A stretch of DNA of 64,000 nucleotides from Marinibacterium profundimaris. Lineage in GTDB: Bacteria; Pseudomonadota; Alphaproteobacteria; Rhodobacterales; Rhodobacteraceae. Positions 33,977-42,524 of the stretch are shown here, piece by piece. The stretch covers positions 1 through 64,000 of the forward strand of contig NZ_AQQR01000001.1 in assembly GCF_002210095.1 (NCBI RefSeq). The letters are read 5' to 3'. A model generated the notes under the pieces. The model saw only the letters and a program-made list of their open reading frames with translations. It did not search any database and was not told the origin of the DNA. The position numbers were made by a program, and so were the translations under genes. Numbering within the stretch: the stretch's first letter is position 1; the number at the start of each line of letters is the position of its first letter.

Positions 33977-35179
33977 ATGAGTGATATACATAGACCTGGT
34001 TCGGTTCACAGCGCCGAGGCACCGTTTCCCTGGGCGGCGCTGCTGGCGCTCTCCATGGCGGCTTTCATCACCATCCTGACCGAAGCCCTTCCCGCCGGCT
34101 TGCTGCCCGCCATCGGGCAGGGGCTGGGCGTGTCGGAGGCCGGGGCCGGGCAGTTGGTGACGGTCTACGCCATCGGCTCGCTGGTGGCCGCGATCCCGCT
34201 GACGACCCTGACGCAGGGCCTGCGCCGAAAGCCGCTGCTGATGACCGCGATCGTCGGCTTCCTGATTGCGAACACGGTCACGGCGCTGTCGACCAGCTAC
34301 GCCCTGACACTGTCGGCCCGCTTCGTCGCCGGGGTCGCGGCGGGGCTGCTCTGGGCGCTGGCGGCGGGCTACGCGGCGCGCTTGGCGCCCGATCATCTGA
34401 AGGGGCGGGCGATTGCCGTCGCCATGGCGGGCACGCCGCTGGCCCTGTCGATCGGCGTGCCCGCCGGCACATTCCTCGGGGCCGTCCTCGGCTGGCGCGC
34501 CTGTTTCGGGCTGATGAGCTTGCTGACCGTCGGTCTGATCGTCTGGGTTCTGGCCAAGGTGCCGGATTTCTCCGGTGAGCCCGCAGGTCGGCGTCGCACC
34601 CTGCGCGGCGTACTGACGCTTCCGGGCATCCGCCCGGTGCTCGGTGTCGTGCTCAGCTTCGTGCTGGCGCACAACATCCTATACACATATATCGCGCCTT
34701 TTCTGGCGGGCGCGGGGATGGTCGGGCGCACGGATGCTGTGCTGCTGGTCTTCGGCCTCGCCTCGCTGGTCAGCATCTGGATCGTCGGTGTGCTGATCGA
34801 CACGCGCCTGAGAGTACTCACTCTCATCAGTATCGCGCTCTTCGCCTTGGCGGCGGCCATGTTCTGGCTCTGGCGCGACACGCCGACGGCCATCTATGCG
34901 GCCAGCGCGATCTGGGGGCTCGCCTTCGGTGGATGCGCGACCCTGTTCCAGACCGCCAGCGCCAAGGCGGCCGGACCTGCTGCGGATCTGGCGCAGTCCA
35001 TGCTCGTGACCATGTGGAACACCGCGATTGCCGGCGGCGGCTTGGTGGGCGGGCTGCTTCTGGAGAGGTTCGGGCCTGAGAGCCTTGCGCCGGGCCTGTT
35101 GCTGCTGATCGCGCTGGCAGGAGCGATGACCTTTGCCGCCCGAGATCACGGGTTTCCGGCCGGTCAAAGGGAGGATTAG
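33977..35179 (+). CDS. MFS transporter, AraJ-like efflux type
   Basis: A 400-residue, twelve-helix major facilitator protein. Early features are TEALPAGLLPAIGQGLGVSE (about 35-54) and SLVAAIPLTTLTQGLRRKPL with the motif A-like loop. These are typical for the sugar/arabinose efflux (AraJ, YdhP) subgroup of DHA1 exporters. The gene is divergent from the LysR regulator and its 3' end overlaps the convergent acetyltransferase gene by four bases. A 30-codon open frame at 33892-33984, with GAGGG upstream, overlaps its start and could act as a leader peptide. Confidence 0.85.
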   Translation: MSDIHRPGSVHSAEAPFPWAALLALSMAAFITILTEALPAGLLPAIGQGLGVSEAGAGQLVTVYAIGSLVAAIPLTTLTQGLRRKPLLMTAIVGFLIANTVTALSTSYALTLSARFVAGVAAGLLWALAAGYAARLAPDHLKGRAIAVAMAGTPLALSIGVPAGTFLGAVLGWRACFGLMSLLTVGLIVWVLAKVPDFSGEPAGRRRTLRGVLTLPGIRPVLGVVLSFVLAHNILYTYIAPFLAGAGMVGRTDAVLLVFGLASLVSIWIVGVLIDTRLRVLTLISIALFALAAAMFWLWRDTPTAIYAASAIWGLAFGGCATLFQTASAKAAGPAADLAQSMLVTMWNTAIAGGGLVGGLLLERFGPESLAPGLLLLIALAGAMTFAARDHGFPAGQRED

Positions 35180-35646
35180 GTGTCGGTCAGGCCTTTTCCC
35201 GGTCGTTGCATGTACCAGTCGGGGTGCTTCAACGAATAGAAGCCAGCCTTCGCGTAAACGCCATGCGCGTCCTCCGTCGCCAGCATCCAGTTCTGCACTG
35301 TTTGCAGGCGGGGGTGCGCCAGCGCGGTCTCGGTCATCCACAGACCGAGGCCGCGCCCCCGGTACGCCTCGTCCACGAACACATCCCTCAGATACGCAAA
35401 GAGGGCGTAGTCGGTGACGATCCGGGCAAAGCCGATCTGCCGTCCGGTCTTCTCATAGAGGCCGAGAACTTCGGAATTGCGCAGCGCCGAGCGGATAAGG
35501 TCTGGGTCGATACCCCGGGACCAGTAGGCGGTGGTCGTCAGGAAATCGACGACATAGGCCCCGTCGATCAGCTCGGGATCGGTCGAGATAGTGAACCCGT
35601 CCTTCCGTATTGTCAGGTGGCGGCTGTCATCGGATCTCTGCGTCAT
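35176..35646 (-). CDS. GNAT-family N-acetyltransferase
   Basis: A 156-residue acetyltransferase. The acetyl-CoA loop is VDEAYRGRGLGLWMTETA (about 90-107), preceded by LRDVFV, and the end has VYAKAGFYSLKHPDWYM, the typical AKxGF segment of the family. The first part (ISTDPELIDGAYVVDFLTTT) matches the group of GNAT proteins near YpeA/AttT-like enzymes. The ATG at 35646 is preferred; a longer frame reaches to 35820 without homology signs. Convergent with the MFS gene, four bases overlapping. Confidence 0.87.
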   Translation of the reverse strand: MTQRSDDSRHLTIRKDGFTISTDPELIDGAYVVDFLTTTAYWSRGIDPDLIRSALRNSEVLGLYEKTGRQIGFARIVTDYALFAYLRDVFVDEAYRGRGLGLWMTETALAHPRLQTVQNWMLATEDAHGVYAKAGFYSLKHPDWYMQRPGKGLTDT

Positions 35647-36087
35647 GTCGGCTGTCTTTCGGGCATTGGGTTTGTGAACTGCGGAGGCTCGCTTCGAGCG
35701 GAAATTACGCAGAATGTTCCCTGCCGAAAAACGCATGTTTCGAAAGTTACGATTGCGAAAACCGGAATGAAAGCCGGCGCGGCGTAGCCCGGATGTCTGG
35801 TGCCTTGCCCGGCGGGGCATATGCCATCTGCTCTAGGGTGGGCTACGTGCGCAGCGCGCTGGAGCTGGCCGAGCTGATGCTGAGGACCTCATGAACTACG
35901 GTGGTAATGCCGCTTGTGGTGGCATATCCGGCGACATGAGCCAGGTGTTGCCAGCGACGGAGCGATGGCCAGGACAAGCCTTAGCTCACGCATCTAGGTG
36001 AGCCGGTTTCGACCAAGATCCCGAACCACGAGTCTTTGGGGGCTAGGCCGCGACCGTACGAGTACTTTCTATGGCACATTTTTTTGA
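35647..36087. other. Degenerate intergenic region
   Basis: No intact gene. A short plus-strand frame ending at 35894 (VRSALELAELMLRTS) looks like the tail of a lost gene. Several stops in all frames, and composition less GC-rich from about 35900 to 36080. It probably holds remains of genes removed before the TetR remnant that follows. Confidence 0.35.
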
Positions 36088-36267
36088 CGAGGGCGGTGTC
36101 CGACCCGTGCCGAAGAGGAAAGGCACCTGCAGACCGCTGGACTTATTCTCGATACGGTCGAAGGGTTCGCGCTGCGCGTGGGACTCGGCGGAAAGCCTGC
36201 CACCGACGCCGACAAGCTGGCGCTGATGGCCTTCATCGACCGTGCCGTGAATGGCGATGTTCCATGA
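36088..36267 (+). pseudogene. C-terminal remnant of a TetR-family regulator
   Basis: About 59 codons are open in frame with the TGA at 36265-36267. The translation includes EEERHLQTAGLILDTVEGFA and DADKLALMAFIDRAVNGDVP, which resembles the last two helices of TetR/AcrR regulators. The DNA-binding domain is absent and a stop closes the frame upstream. The TGA overlaps the ATG of the hydrolase gene (ATGA), the coupling expected if an intact regulator once headed this operon. Confidence 0.5.
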
Positions 36268-37337
36268 AGAGGCGGTGGATCGTTTGGGTCACCCTGGGTC
36301 TTATAGCGACAGTGGCATCGCTGGCGGGCGCGTTGGTGGCGTTCTCGCGCATTGCGGATTTCGAGATCCCGGCCGTCCCGGCCACGGACATCGGATTCGA
36401 GCATGATGGAGCGACGCTGCAGGGAACGCTCCTCGCGGCTTCCGAGATCGGACCGATCCTCTTGATCGTGCATGGCGATGGTGCGCAGGATCGCTGGTCC
36501 GACACGGGTTATCTGCCTCTGATCAATGCGCTGGTTGGAGCGGGCGTTTCGGTGTTCAGTTGGGACAAGCCAGGCGTTGGTGCGTCATCCGGCAATTGGT
36601 TGTCGCAGTCGATGCATGACCGAGCGGCCGAAGCCGCCGAAGCGCTAGCCGCAATTCGTGCGCAGCCCGGCAACGAGAACCGGCCCATCGGTCTTCTGGG
36701 CTTTTCCCAAGCCGGATGGGTGTTGCCGCGTGTGCCATCACTGACGGAGCAAGCGGATTTTCTGGTCCTGATCGGGGCCGCGATCAACTGGCAGGACCAG
36801 GGGCGATACTTCACTACGGTGCAGCTCTCGCGGGAAGGCAGGTCGTTGGAGGAGATCGCGGCTGAGCTGGATCGGCAGGCAAAGAGCGACCAGCGCCGCT
36901 TCGGGCCGGGCGCGACCTATCGAGATTACGTCGCTGCGGAACGTGCCGCGGGTCGGCCCGAAGGCGAAATCCTGACAGAGGATCGCTTCGGGTTCATTCG
37001 TCTCAACCATGGCGAAGACGCACGGGAGCATATTGCCCGCCTCACCCTGCCGATGTTGGTACTCATGGGCGCGGACGATCTGAACGTCGATCCGCTGGAG
37101 ACGGTCTCAGTCTATCAGGAGTTGATCGGCATGGCTCATCCGCAGAACCGAATACACCTGATCCCCGGCGCAACCCATTCGCTGCTCGATGCCCGTTACT
37201 ACAATTACCAGCTGCCGGACCAATGGCCTTTCGCTGCGAAGGTCAGGTTCGCGCTGGCCGGTCGCGATGCCTATTCGCGGGACGTGATCAACATCATTGC
37301 CGGATGGATCGATGAAACAGCCGTGATAACGCAATGA
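36264..37337 (+). CDS. Membrane-anchored alpha/beta hydrolase
   Basis: A 357-residue protein with a N-terminal membrane anchor or signal (IVWVTLGLIATVASLAGALV, about 6-25) and an alpha/beta-hydrolase domain: ILLIVHGDGAQDRWSDTGY (oxyanion HGDG), FSWDKPGVGASSGNW, nucleophile elbow IGLLGFSQAGWVLPR (Ser about 147), acid in LVLMGADDLNVDP and His in PGATHSLLD. The elbow is GFSQA and not GxSxG, a variation found in other members. Probably an esterase or peptidase-like enzyme at the outer face of the inner membrane. Follows the TetR remnant. Confidence 0.8.
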   Translation: MKRRWIVWVTLGLIATVASLAGALVAFSRIADFEIPAVPATDIGFEHDGATLQGTLLAASEIGPILLIVHGDGAQDRWSDTGYLPLINALVGAGVSVFSWDKPGVGASSGNWLSQSMHDRAAEAAEALAAIRAQPGNENRPIGLLGFSQAGWVLPRVPSLTEQADFLVLIGAAINWQDQGRYFTTVQLSREGRSLEEIAAELDRQAKSDQRRFGPGATYRDYVAAERAAGRPEGEILTEDRFGFIRLNHGEDAREHIARLTLPMLVLMGADDLNVDPLETVSVYQELIGMAHPQNRIHLIPGATHSLLDARYYNYQLPDQWPFAAKVRFALAGRDAYSRDVINIIAGWIDETAVITQ

Positions 37338-37624
37338 TCGAACGAATTCACGCAGTGCTCAGGCAGCCTTTCTGGTTGGGAAAGCAGCCCCAGATCGACC
37401 GCTTTTTCAGCCCCACGCATATCGAAGCGGACCTTGGCGCAGCTGCAGCGAATTGGTGGTTTGTCCGCATAGCCAACGCTCCTGACCGCCGTAGCGAATG
37501 TCCGCGTCGGGCCTGCCGTGCAGTCAGACGCAATGCTGCTGATCGCAGGGGCAGACCTATATCGTGCCGTTCAGGAGACCAAGGCAGATCGCCCCGGCAG
37601 CGGAGATCCTTGTCGGGGCTGAGC

Positions 37625-38599
37625 CTATACCGCTGCGAGCCGGGCGGCGGCCTTCGCAGGGGCAATGTGCATCCCGAGCCGGACCAGCAGATCCTGATCT
37701 TTCCACACCGCCGGATTGCCGGTGGTCAGCAGCTGGTCACCCACGAAGATCGAGTTTGCGCCCGCAAGAAAGCACAGCGTCTGCACCTCGTCGCTCATCC
37801 CCGTGCGCCCGGCGGACAGGCGCAGGACCGAGGCGGGCATCAGGATGCGGGCCAGCGCCACCATGCGCACCAGCGCGAAGGGGTCGACGGCTTGGGCGCG
37901 CGCCTGCACCGGCACGCCCTCGACCTCGTTCCACAGGTTCACCGGCACGCTGTCGGGATGCGCGGGGAGGGTCGCCAGCGTTACCAGCATGGCGATGCGG
38001 TCTTCCTCGGCCTCGCCCATGCCGAGGATGCCGCCGCAGCAGACTTTGATGCCGCCCTTGCGGACCTGCTCGACCGTATCGAGGCGGTCCTCCATCGTGC
38101 GGGTGCTGGCGATCCGGGCATAATACGCCGGCGAGGTGTCGATGTTGTGGTTGTAGAAATCGAGCCCCGCCGCCTTCAGCCGCGCGACCTGGGCGGGGGA
38201 GAGCATCCCCAGCGTCATGCAGGTCTCGAGCCCCAGATCGGCCACGCCCCGCACCATGTCGCACAGCTTGTCCATGTCGCGGTCCTTGGGGCTGCGCCAG
38301 GCGGCGCCCATGCAGAACCTTTGCGCCCCGGCGGCCTTGGCGCGCCTGGCGGCTGCCAGAACCTCCTCTGGTTCCATCAGCTTGGTGGCCTTTACGCCCG
38401 TGTCGTGATGGGCGGATTGCGAGCAATAGCCGCAATCCTCGGGGCAGCCGCCGGTCTTGATGCTGAGCAGGCTCGCGGTCTCGATCGTGGTCGGGTCGAA
38501 ATGGGCGCGGTGCAGCGTCTGGGCGCGGTGCAGCAGGTCGGGAAAGGGCAGGGCGTGGAGCTCCCGTGCTTCTTCCATGGTCCAATCGGTCCGGATCAT
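37625..38599 (-). CDS. bioB: BioB, biotin synthase
   Basis: BioB is the radical-SAM enzyme that inserts sulfur into dethiobiotin. The 324-residue protein has the cluster motif [20 protein letters not shown] (the CxxxCxxC of the 4Fe-4S centre, about 51-70), the 2Fe-2S ligands further on ([33 protein letters not shown]) and the C-terminal [20 protein letters not shown]. Its ATG overlaps the TAA of bioY (TAATG), so the two are translationally coupled and under the BioR boxes upstream of bioY. Confidence 0.97.
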   Translation of the reverse strand: MIRTDWTMEEARELHALPFPDLLHRAQTLHRAHFDPTTIETASLLSIKTGGCPEDCGYCSQSAHHDTGVKATKLMEPEEVLAAARRAKAAGAQRFCMGAAWRSPKDRDMDKLCDMVRGVADLGLETCMTLGMLSPAQVARLKAAGLDFYNHNIDTSPAYYARIASTRTMEDRLDTVEQVRKGGIKVCCGGILGMGEAEEDRIAMLVTLATLPAHPDSVPVNLWNEVEGVPVQARAQAVDPFALVRMVALARILMPASVLRLSAGRTGMSDEVQTLCFLAGANSIFVGDQLLTTGNPAVWKDQDLLVRLGMHIAPAKAAARLAAV

Positions 38600-39153
38600 T
38601 ATGTGCGCCCCTTCAGGCGGGTGATCGCCGCGTTCAGGCCGCTGGCCAGGGCGACCTTGAGCAGATCGCCGAGGATGAATGGCGTGAAGCCTGCTGCGAT
38701 CAGGCCGGGAAGGGGGACGAAGGCGGTCAGCCAGAGCAGGCCGACGGCATAGACGACGGCAAGACCGGCGAGCATCGCAAGTGCCTGGCCGATCCACCCC
38801 CGATCGCGGGACAGCGAGCCGATGATCAATGTGGAGAGCAGATAGCCCGCGAGGTAGCCGCCCGTCGGCCCGACGAGATAGGCAAGCCCGATGCCGCGTT
38901 CCGGCGCATTGGAAAAGACCGGCAGGCCCAATGCACCAACGGCCAGGTAGGTTGCCATCGCCGCGAAACCAAGCCTCGGTCCGAGCGCGGCGGCGAGAAA
39001 GAACACGGCCAGCGTGTGAAGCGTCATCGGGACCGGCCAGAACGGGATCTGCACCTTGGCGCCGATTGTTATCAGCAAGGCGCCACCAAGTACGACGGCG
39101 ATGCCGCGCCAGAGCGATGCGGGGCGGGTCCGGGATGGCTCGAGAAATGCCAT
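38599..39153 (-). CDS. bioY: BioY, biotin transporter substrate-binding (S) component
   Basis: BioY is the membrane-embedded biotin-binding subunit of ECF-type transporters and can act alone. The 184-residue protein has six helices; conserved parts are [20 protein letters not shown] (about 32-51), [31 protein letters not shown] and [15 protein letters not shown]. No energy-coupling subunits bioM/N are adjacent. Two BioR boxes lie in the 84 bases upstream of its start. Confidence 0.95.
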   Translation of the reverse strand: MAFLEPSRTRPASLWRGIAVVLGGALLITIGAKVQIPFWPVPMTLHTLAVFFLAAALGPRLGFAAMATYLAVGALGLPVFSNAPERGIGLAYLVGPTGGYLAGYLLSTLIIGSLSRDRGWIGQALAMLAGLAVVYAVGLLWLTAFVPLPGLIAAGFTPFILGDLLKVALASGLNAAITRLKGRT

Positions 39154-39183
39154 GTGTCTGTCCTCCGAAGATAGGCGTGGAAT

Positions 39184-39193
39184 CTATCTATAA
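39184..39193 (-). promoter_or_regulatory. BioR box upstream of bioY
   Basis: Leftward sequence TTATAGATAG, nine of ten bases of the TTATAGATAA consensus known for BioR in alphaproteobacteria. It is 31 bases upstream of the bioY start, where binding would block the bioYB promoter. Confidence 0.75.
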
Positions 39194-39227
39194 TTAGGAG
39201 GGTCGGATCGGGTGGAGGCAATCAGGA

Positions 39228-39237
39228 TTATAGATAA
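39228..39237 (+). promoter_or_regulatory. BioR box between bioY and bioR
   Basis: An exact TTATAGATAA, immediately next to the TAA/TAG region ending the bioR gene and 44 bases from the first box. The distance of about four helical turns suggests two repressor dimers on one face of the DNA. Confidence 0.8.
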
Positions 39238-39906
39238 TTATCCGAGAATCTCGTAAGTCTCTCTTGAATCAGAGTTTTTTCCAACAGGTTTGCGTTTTCC
39301 AATCCAGCCGACGTGGCGTGCAAGCGTGGTGCAGGCAAGATCGGTCTGCCCTCTGCGCAGCGCGTCGAGGATGGCGCGGTGATCGTGATCGGTGCGCGCC
39401 TCCCAGTCGCGTCGCCAGGCGGCGAAAAGAAAGCGCGCGGTTGCCGCCTGAAGGTCGTCGATGGTTCGCAAGAGCCGTGGCATCCGGCAGGGGGCAAGGA
39501 TCAATCGGTGGAAGTGACGGTTCGCCGCGTCCCAGTCGCGCACCGTGCTGGCGCTGTCGCCGCGCCGCGTAACTTCCTCCGCCTCCTGAAGAATCCTGCG
39601 CGTCATGTTGGGCGCGGCGTGGCGCAGCGCGAGGCTTTCGAGGCTGGAGCGCATCTCGGCCACCTCGCGCAATTCGGCAATGTCGAACTCGGTAACACGA
39701 AAGCCGCGCCTTGGTTCGCTCTCCGCCAGGCCCTGGGTCTGCAGCACGCGAAAGGCCTCGCGCACGGGAACGTGACTGGCGCCGAACTCGGCGGCGATGT
39801 GATCCTGCCGCAAGCGTGCGCCGGGCGGAATCTCGCCCGAGATGATGCGGTCGGCGAGGATGCGGGCAATGCGGGCGGATTGGGTCTCTTCGGGGGCGTG
39901 CTTCAT
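39238..39906 (-). CDS. bioR: BioR, GntR-family repressor of biotin genes
   Basis: A 222-residue GntR (FadR/FCD-type) regulator: winged helix at about 8-75 (IARILADRIISGEIPPGARL, RQDHIAAEFGASHVPVREAF, RVLQTQGLAESEPRRGFRV) and C-terminal FCD helices (EVAEMRSSLESLALRHAAPN; AANRHFHRLIL). The identity as BioR follows from adjacency to bioYB and from three TTATAGATAA-type boxes, one right before its own start. It probably senses biotinoyl-AMP or is titrated by it, as inferred for this family; autoregulation is expected. Confidence 0.9.
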   Translation of the reverse strand: MKHAPEETQSARIARILADRIISGEIPPGARLRQDHIAAEFGASHVPVREAFRVLQTQGLAESEPRRGFRVTEFDIAELREVAEMRSSLESLALRHAAPNMTRRILQEAEEVTRRGDSASTVRDWDAANRHFHRLILAPCRMPRLLRTIDDLQAATARFLFAAWRRDWEARTDHDHRAILDALRRGQTDLACTTLARHVGWIGKRKPVGKNSDSRETYEILG

Positions 39907-39909
39907 GAA

Positions 39910-39919
39910 TTATAGATAA
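39910..39919 (+). promoter_or_regulatory. BioR box upstream of bioR (autoregulation)
   Basis: An exact TTATAGATAA three bases upstream of the bioR ATG on the opposite side (39906). Position over the start region suggests direct autorepression of bioR. Confidence 0.78.
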
Positions 39920-40067
39920 TTGATGCCCCGCGGTATGTCGATACGCTTGGCAGGCCTGCCGCCACGGAGTCTGTCCGGCAGCGCCAAACACACCCCGCCC
40001 CGGGCACAAGGGCCGGGTGTGTCCGGTCCGAAGCGAGAAAATGGGGGCGCTGAACGATACCCCTTCC

Positions 40068-40690
40068 TCAGCCCAGCCGCTGCAGGAAAACCACGTTGTC
40101 CTCGGCCGTTTGGCCCTGCACCTCGGGCCGGGTGCTCTTGCGCGCGATGGCACAGAGCGGCACAGCCGCCGCCAGTGGCGCGGGTCGAGGGCAAGCGAGG
40201 CCAGCGTTTCCTCGGCGCCGGGAAACACCCTATCCTCCGCCGCCTCGGAGCCCGGCGGGCGCTTGCCGTGTTCGGTGATCAGCAGTCGCCCGCCGGTGGT
40301 CACGGCCCCCGCTGCCCGGGCCAGCACCCGGGCGCGCGGCCAATCCCGCGGCGATTGCAGAAAGCTGGCGACCACGAGGTCGTGGCTGCCGTCCGGGAAG
40401 GTTTCGGCCAGATCGTGTTCTTCGAAGCGGAGGGACCCAGCCAGTCCGGCTCGGGCGGATCTTTCAGAGGCGTGGGCGAGCGCCACGGCGGACACGTCCA
40501 CCGCCGTCACCTGCCAACCTTGCCGGGCCAGCCAGAGCGCATCGTCGCCCCGGCCGCAGCCCAGTTCCAGCGCCGTCCCCGGCTGCAGCGGACCGGCGAA
40601 CTGGGACAGGACGAGGCCGGGTTTGCCGGAGGTCTCGCCGGTCTTTTCGCGGTAGCGGTCGTTCCAGAAGTCTCGGGTGGTTTGTTGCAT
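40068..40690 (-). pseudogene. Class I SAM-dependent methyltransferase, frameshifted near the C-terminus
   Basis: The N-terminal 165 residues are a normal small methyltransferase (tellurite-resistance/TPMT-like size): DFWNDRYREKTGETSG, SAM loop TALELGCGRGDDALWLARQG (about 39-58), VDVSAVALAHA and RLLITEHGKRPPGSE. After LDPRHWRR (about 40175) the frame changes; another frame continues as PLCAIARKSTRPEVQGQTAE and NVVFLQRLG before TGA at 40068. The total of 623 bases is one base short of full codons, consistent with a single indel in the GGCGGCGGC run. Either a real pseudogene or an assembly error. Twelve bases from the flavoprotein gene, so formerly one operon. Confidence 0.72.
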
Positions 40691-40702
40691 GGCGATGTTC
40701 CT

Positions 40703-41620
40703 TCAAGCCGTTGCGGTCAGATCGGGGTCGAAGATCAACGAGCGGTGCGCGGCGCTGCCCGCCATCACGCCCGAGGCCGCGGCGATCGTGGCGTTGGGCA
40801 TGGAGCTGGCAAGGTCGCCGGCAGCGAAGACGCCGGGCTGGCTGGTGGCCTGCATCGGGTCGACGGCCACGTAGGGGCCGGTCGGGCCGTCCGTCAGTGC
40901 ACAGCCAAGATCGCTTGCCAGATCGCAGGAGGGCGCGGTGTCGGGCGCCAGGAACAGGCCCGCCAGCGCAACCTCTCGCCCGTCGTCCAGGCGCACCCCG
41001 TCGAGCGCCGGGGCGGTGCCGAGCAGGTCCACGACAGGCGTTTCCTCGACCGTGACCCTCCGGTCGGCCAGGCCTTGCCGCTGATCCGCGGAGAGGGCGA
41101 GCCGGCCTTGCGTGAAGAGCGTGGTCGGCCCCCAATCCGGCAGCAGCATGGCCTGGTGCAGCGCCGCGTCGCCGCGCGCCAGAACGCCGACTGGCCTGCC
41201 GTTCAGCTCATATCCATGGCAATAGGGACAATGCAGCAAGGTTTTTCCCCAGCGTTCGGTCGCCCCCGGCAGGTCGGGCAGGCTGTCGCGGACACCGAAG
41301 GCCAGCACCAGCCGCCGCGCGGTGATGTCGCCGCCCTTCGCCAATGTCACCTGAAATCCCTCTTCGTCGCGCGCAGCCGAAACCGCCGTGCCGTCCCGGA
41401 AGGACAGAGTGGGGTAGGCCGAGAGTTCGTGTCTGAGGGTCGCGCGGATGACCTGCGGGGAGCGCCCATCCTGCCCGGGGAACCCGTGCGAGGCGGCGGC
41501 AAAGCGGTTTCGGGGGGCGCCGGTGTCGAGCACGCAGACGCGTCTGCGGGCGCGGGCAAGCTGCATTGCGGCGGCGAGCCCGGCAAAGCTTCCGCCGATG
41601 ACGATGACATCATGTTCCAT
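40703..41620 (-). CDS. Thioredoxin-reductase-like FAD/NAD(P)-dependent oxidoreductase
   Basis: A 305-residue flavoprotein. FAD motif VIVIGGSFAGLAAAMQLARA (about 5-24), redox-active CPYC with LLHCPYCHGYEL (Cys 131 and 134), the second nucleotide site GRPVGVLARGDAALHQAM (atypical for GxGxxA) and QPGVFAAGDLASSMPNATIA near the C-terminus. The pattern places it with the TrxB-like group often found next to Rrf2 or thiol-stress regulators. Thiol redox function is likely; the partner is not known. Divergent from the Rrf2 gene. Confidence 0.85.
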   Translation of the reverse strand: MEHDVIVIGGSFAGLAAAMQLARARRRVCVLDTGAPRNRFAAASHGFPGQDGRSPQVIRATLRHELSAYPTLSFRDGTAVSAARDEEGFQVTLAKGGDITARRLVLAFGVRDSLPDLPGATERWGKTLLHCPYCHGYELNGRPVGVLARGDAALHQAMLLPDWGPTTLFTQGRLALSADQRQGLADRRVTVEETPVVDLLGTAPALDGVRLDDGREVALAGLFLAPDTAPSCDLASDLGCALTDGPTGPYVAVDPMQATSQPGVFAAGDLASSMPNATIAAASGVMAGSAAHRSLIFDPDLTATA

Positions 41621-41741
41621 GGTCTTCCCTCATATGTATCATTAAGAGTTACGTGATTCGCGGCGCGCCTTCAAGACACGAAACTTTCATTGTTACTTGA
41701 GTGCTGCTAAGGAGGCTGGAAAGATCAGGAAAGGAAACCCC

Positions 41742-42212
41742 ATGGCGCGCGATCTTCGCATGTCCCGCATGTTGCACGTGTTGATCCACATGGACCGGCA
41801 CCTCGGGCGTGCCACCTCGGAACAGATCGCGCAGATGATTTCGACCAATGCCGTGGTGGTGCGCCGGATGATGGCGGGGCTGCGCGAGCGGGGAATCGTG
41901 ACGTCGGAAAAGGGTCATGGCGGCGGCTGGCAACTGGCTTGCCCGCTGGCCAGGATCAGCCTGCGCGATGTCTACGAGGCGGTCGGTCACCCGCCGTTGT
42001 TCAACATCGGGCCACAGGCGGATTCCTCGTCCTGCCTCGTCGAACAGGCGGTCGACGCGCGGCTGGACGCGACGCTGTCAGAGGCCGAGGCGCGGCTGCT
42101 GGCGCAATTTTCCACGATCACGGTGGAGGAGGTCGCGCAGGATTTCGAGCGGCGGTTTGCGGAGAGCGGGCACTCGGTGCCGTTCCAGTGGCATGGTTCG
42201 ACGGACGAATGA
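41742..42212 (+). CDS. Rrf2-family transcriptional regulator
   Basis: A 156-residue Rrf2 protein: SRMLHVLIHMDRHLGRATSE (about 7-26), QIAQMISTNAVVVRRMMAGL (recognition helix region), ERGIVTSEKGHGGGWQLACP (wing) and SLRDVYEAVGHPPLFNIG. Only two Cys are present in the region where Fe-S Rrf2 regulators have three, so cluster binding is not assured. GGAGG and AAAGGAAA precede the start; ATG at 41742 is used. It lies opposite the thioredoxin-reductase-like gene, which it probably represses in response to thiol or redox stress. Confidence 0.88.
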   Translation: MARDLRMSRMLHVLIHMDRHLGRATSEQIAQMISTNAVVVRRMMAGLRERGIVTSEKGHGGGWQLACPLARISLRDVYEAVGHPPLFNIGPQADSSSCLVEQAVDARLDATLSEAEARLLAQFSTITVEEVAQDFERRFAESGHSVPFQWHGSTDE

Positions 42213-42524
42213 TTTGGGGAGCTGTTGTTCCGAGGTCGACCGAAAGCCAAGGTCGCTTGGACATAAAGCGCCAGGCCAACTCACCAGAAGCGTTCGTAGG
42301 TGATCGCATCTTCTGGTTCAGGGGGGGCAGGCGAATTTCAAAACGCGGGCTTTTCAGGGAATCCAGTCAACGGGAGTATGTGACTTTCTGCGCGCTCGGT
42401 GTCTCGCCTACCAAGATTTGATTTCCTCATAGATGCGGAGATTGCCTTCTCCGGTCCACATGCTCCATTATCTTCGTGGGTAAAGCGAAAGCGGTCGCGC
42501 GAAGGTCAAGCTTGGGTCGCCGTA
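42213..42524. other. Spacer between Rrf2 gene and integrase
   Basis: No gene recognised. Several short open frames, none family-like, with composition lower in G+C in places. This could contain a boundary between chromosomal and integrated DNA, but no repeat of the dusA 5' end is seen here by eye. Confidence 0.35.

Noticed and set aside
39269-40690. A 473-codon frame joining the methyltransferase with the antisense of the GntR gene region
   Set aside because: Only the first 165 residues are methyltransferase-like; the rest is an out-of-frame reading through bioR and reflects the frameshift at about 40175.
42213-42524. Search for a second copy of the dusA 5' end as attachment site
   Set aside because: No stretch resembling the sequence around 43770-43800 was found by eye here or elsewhere in the window; a computed repeat search would be decisive.
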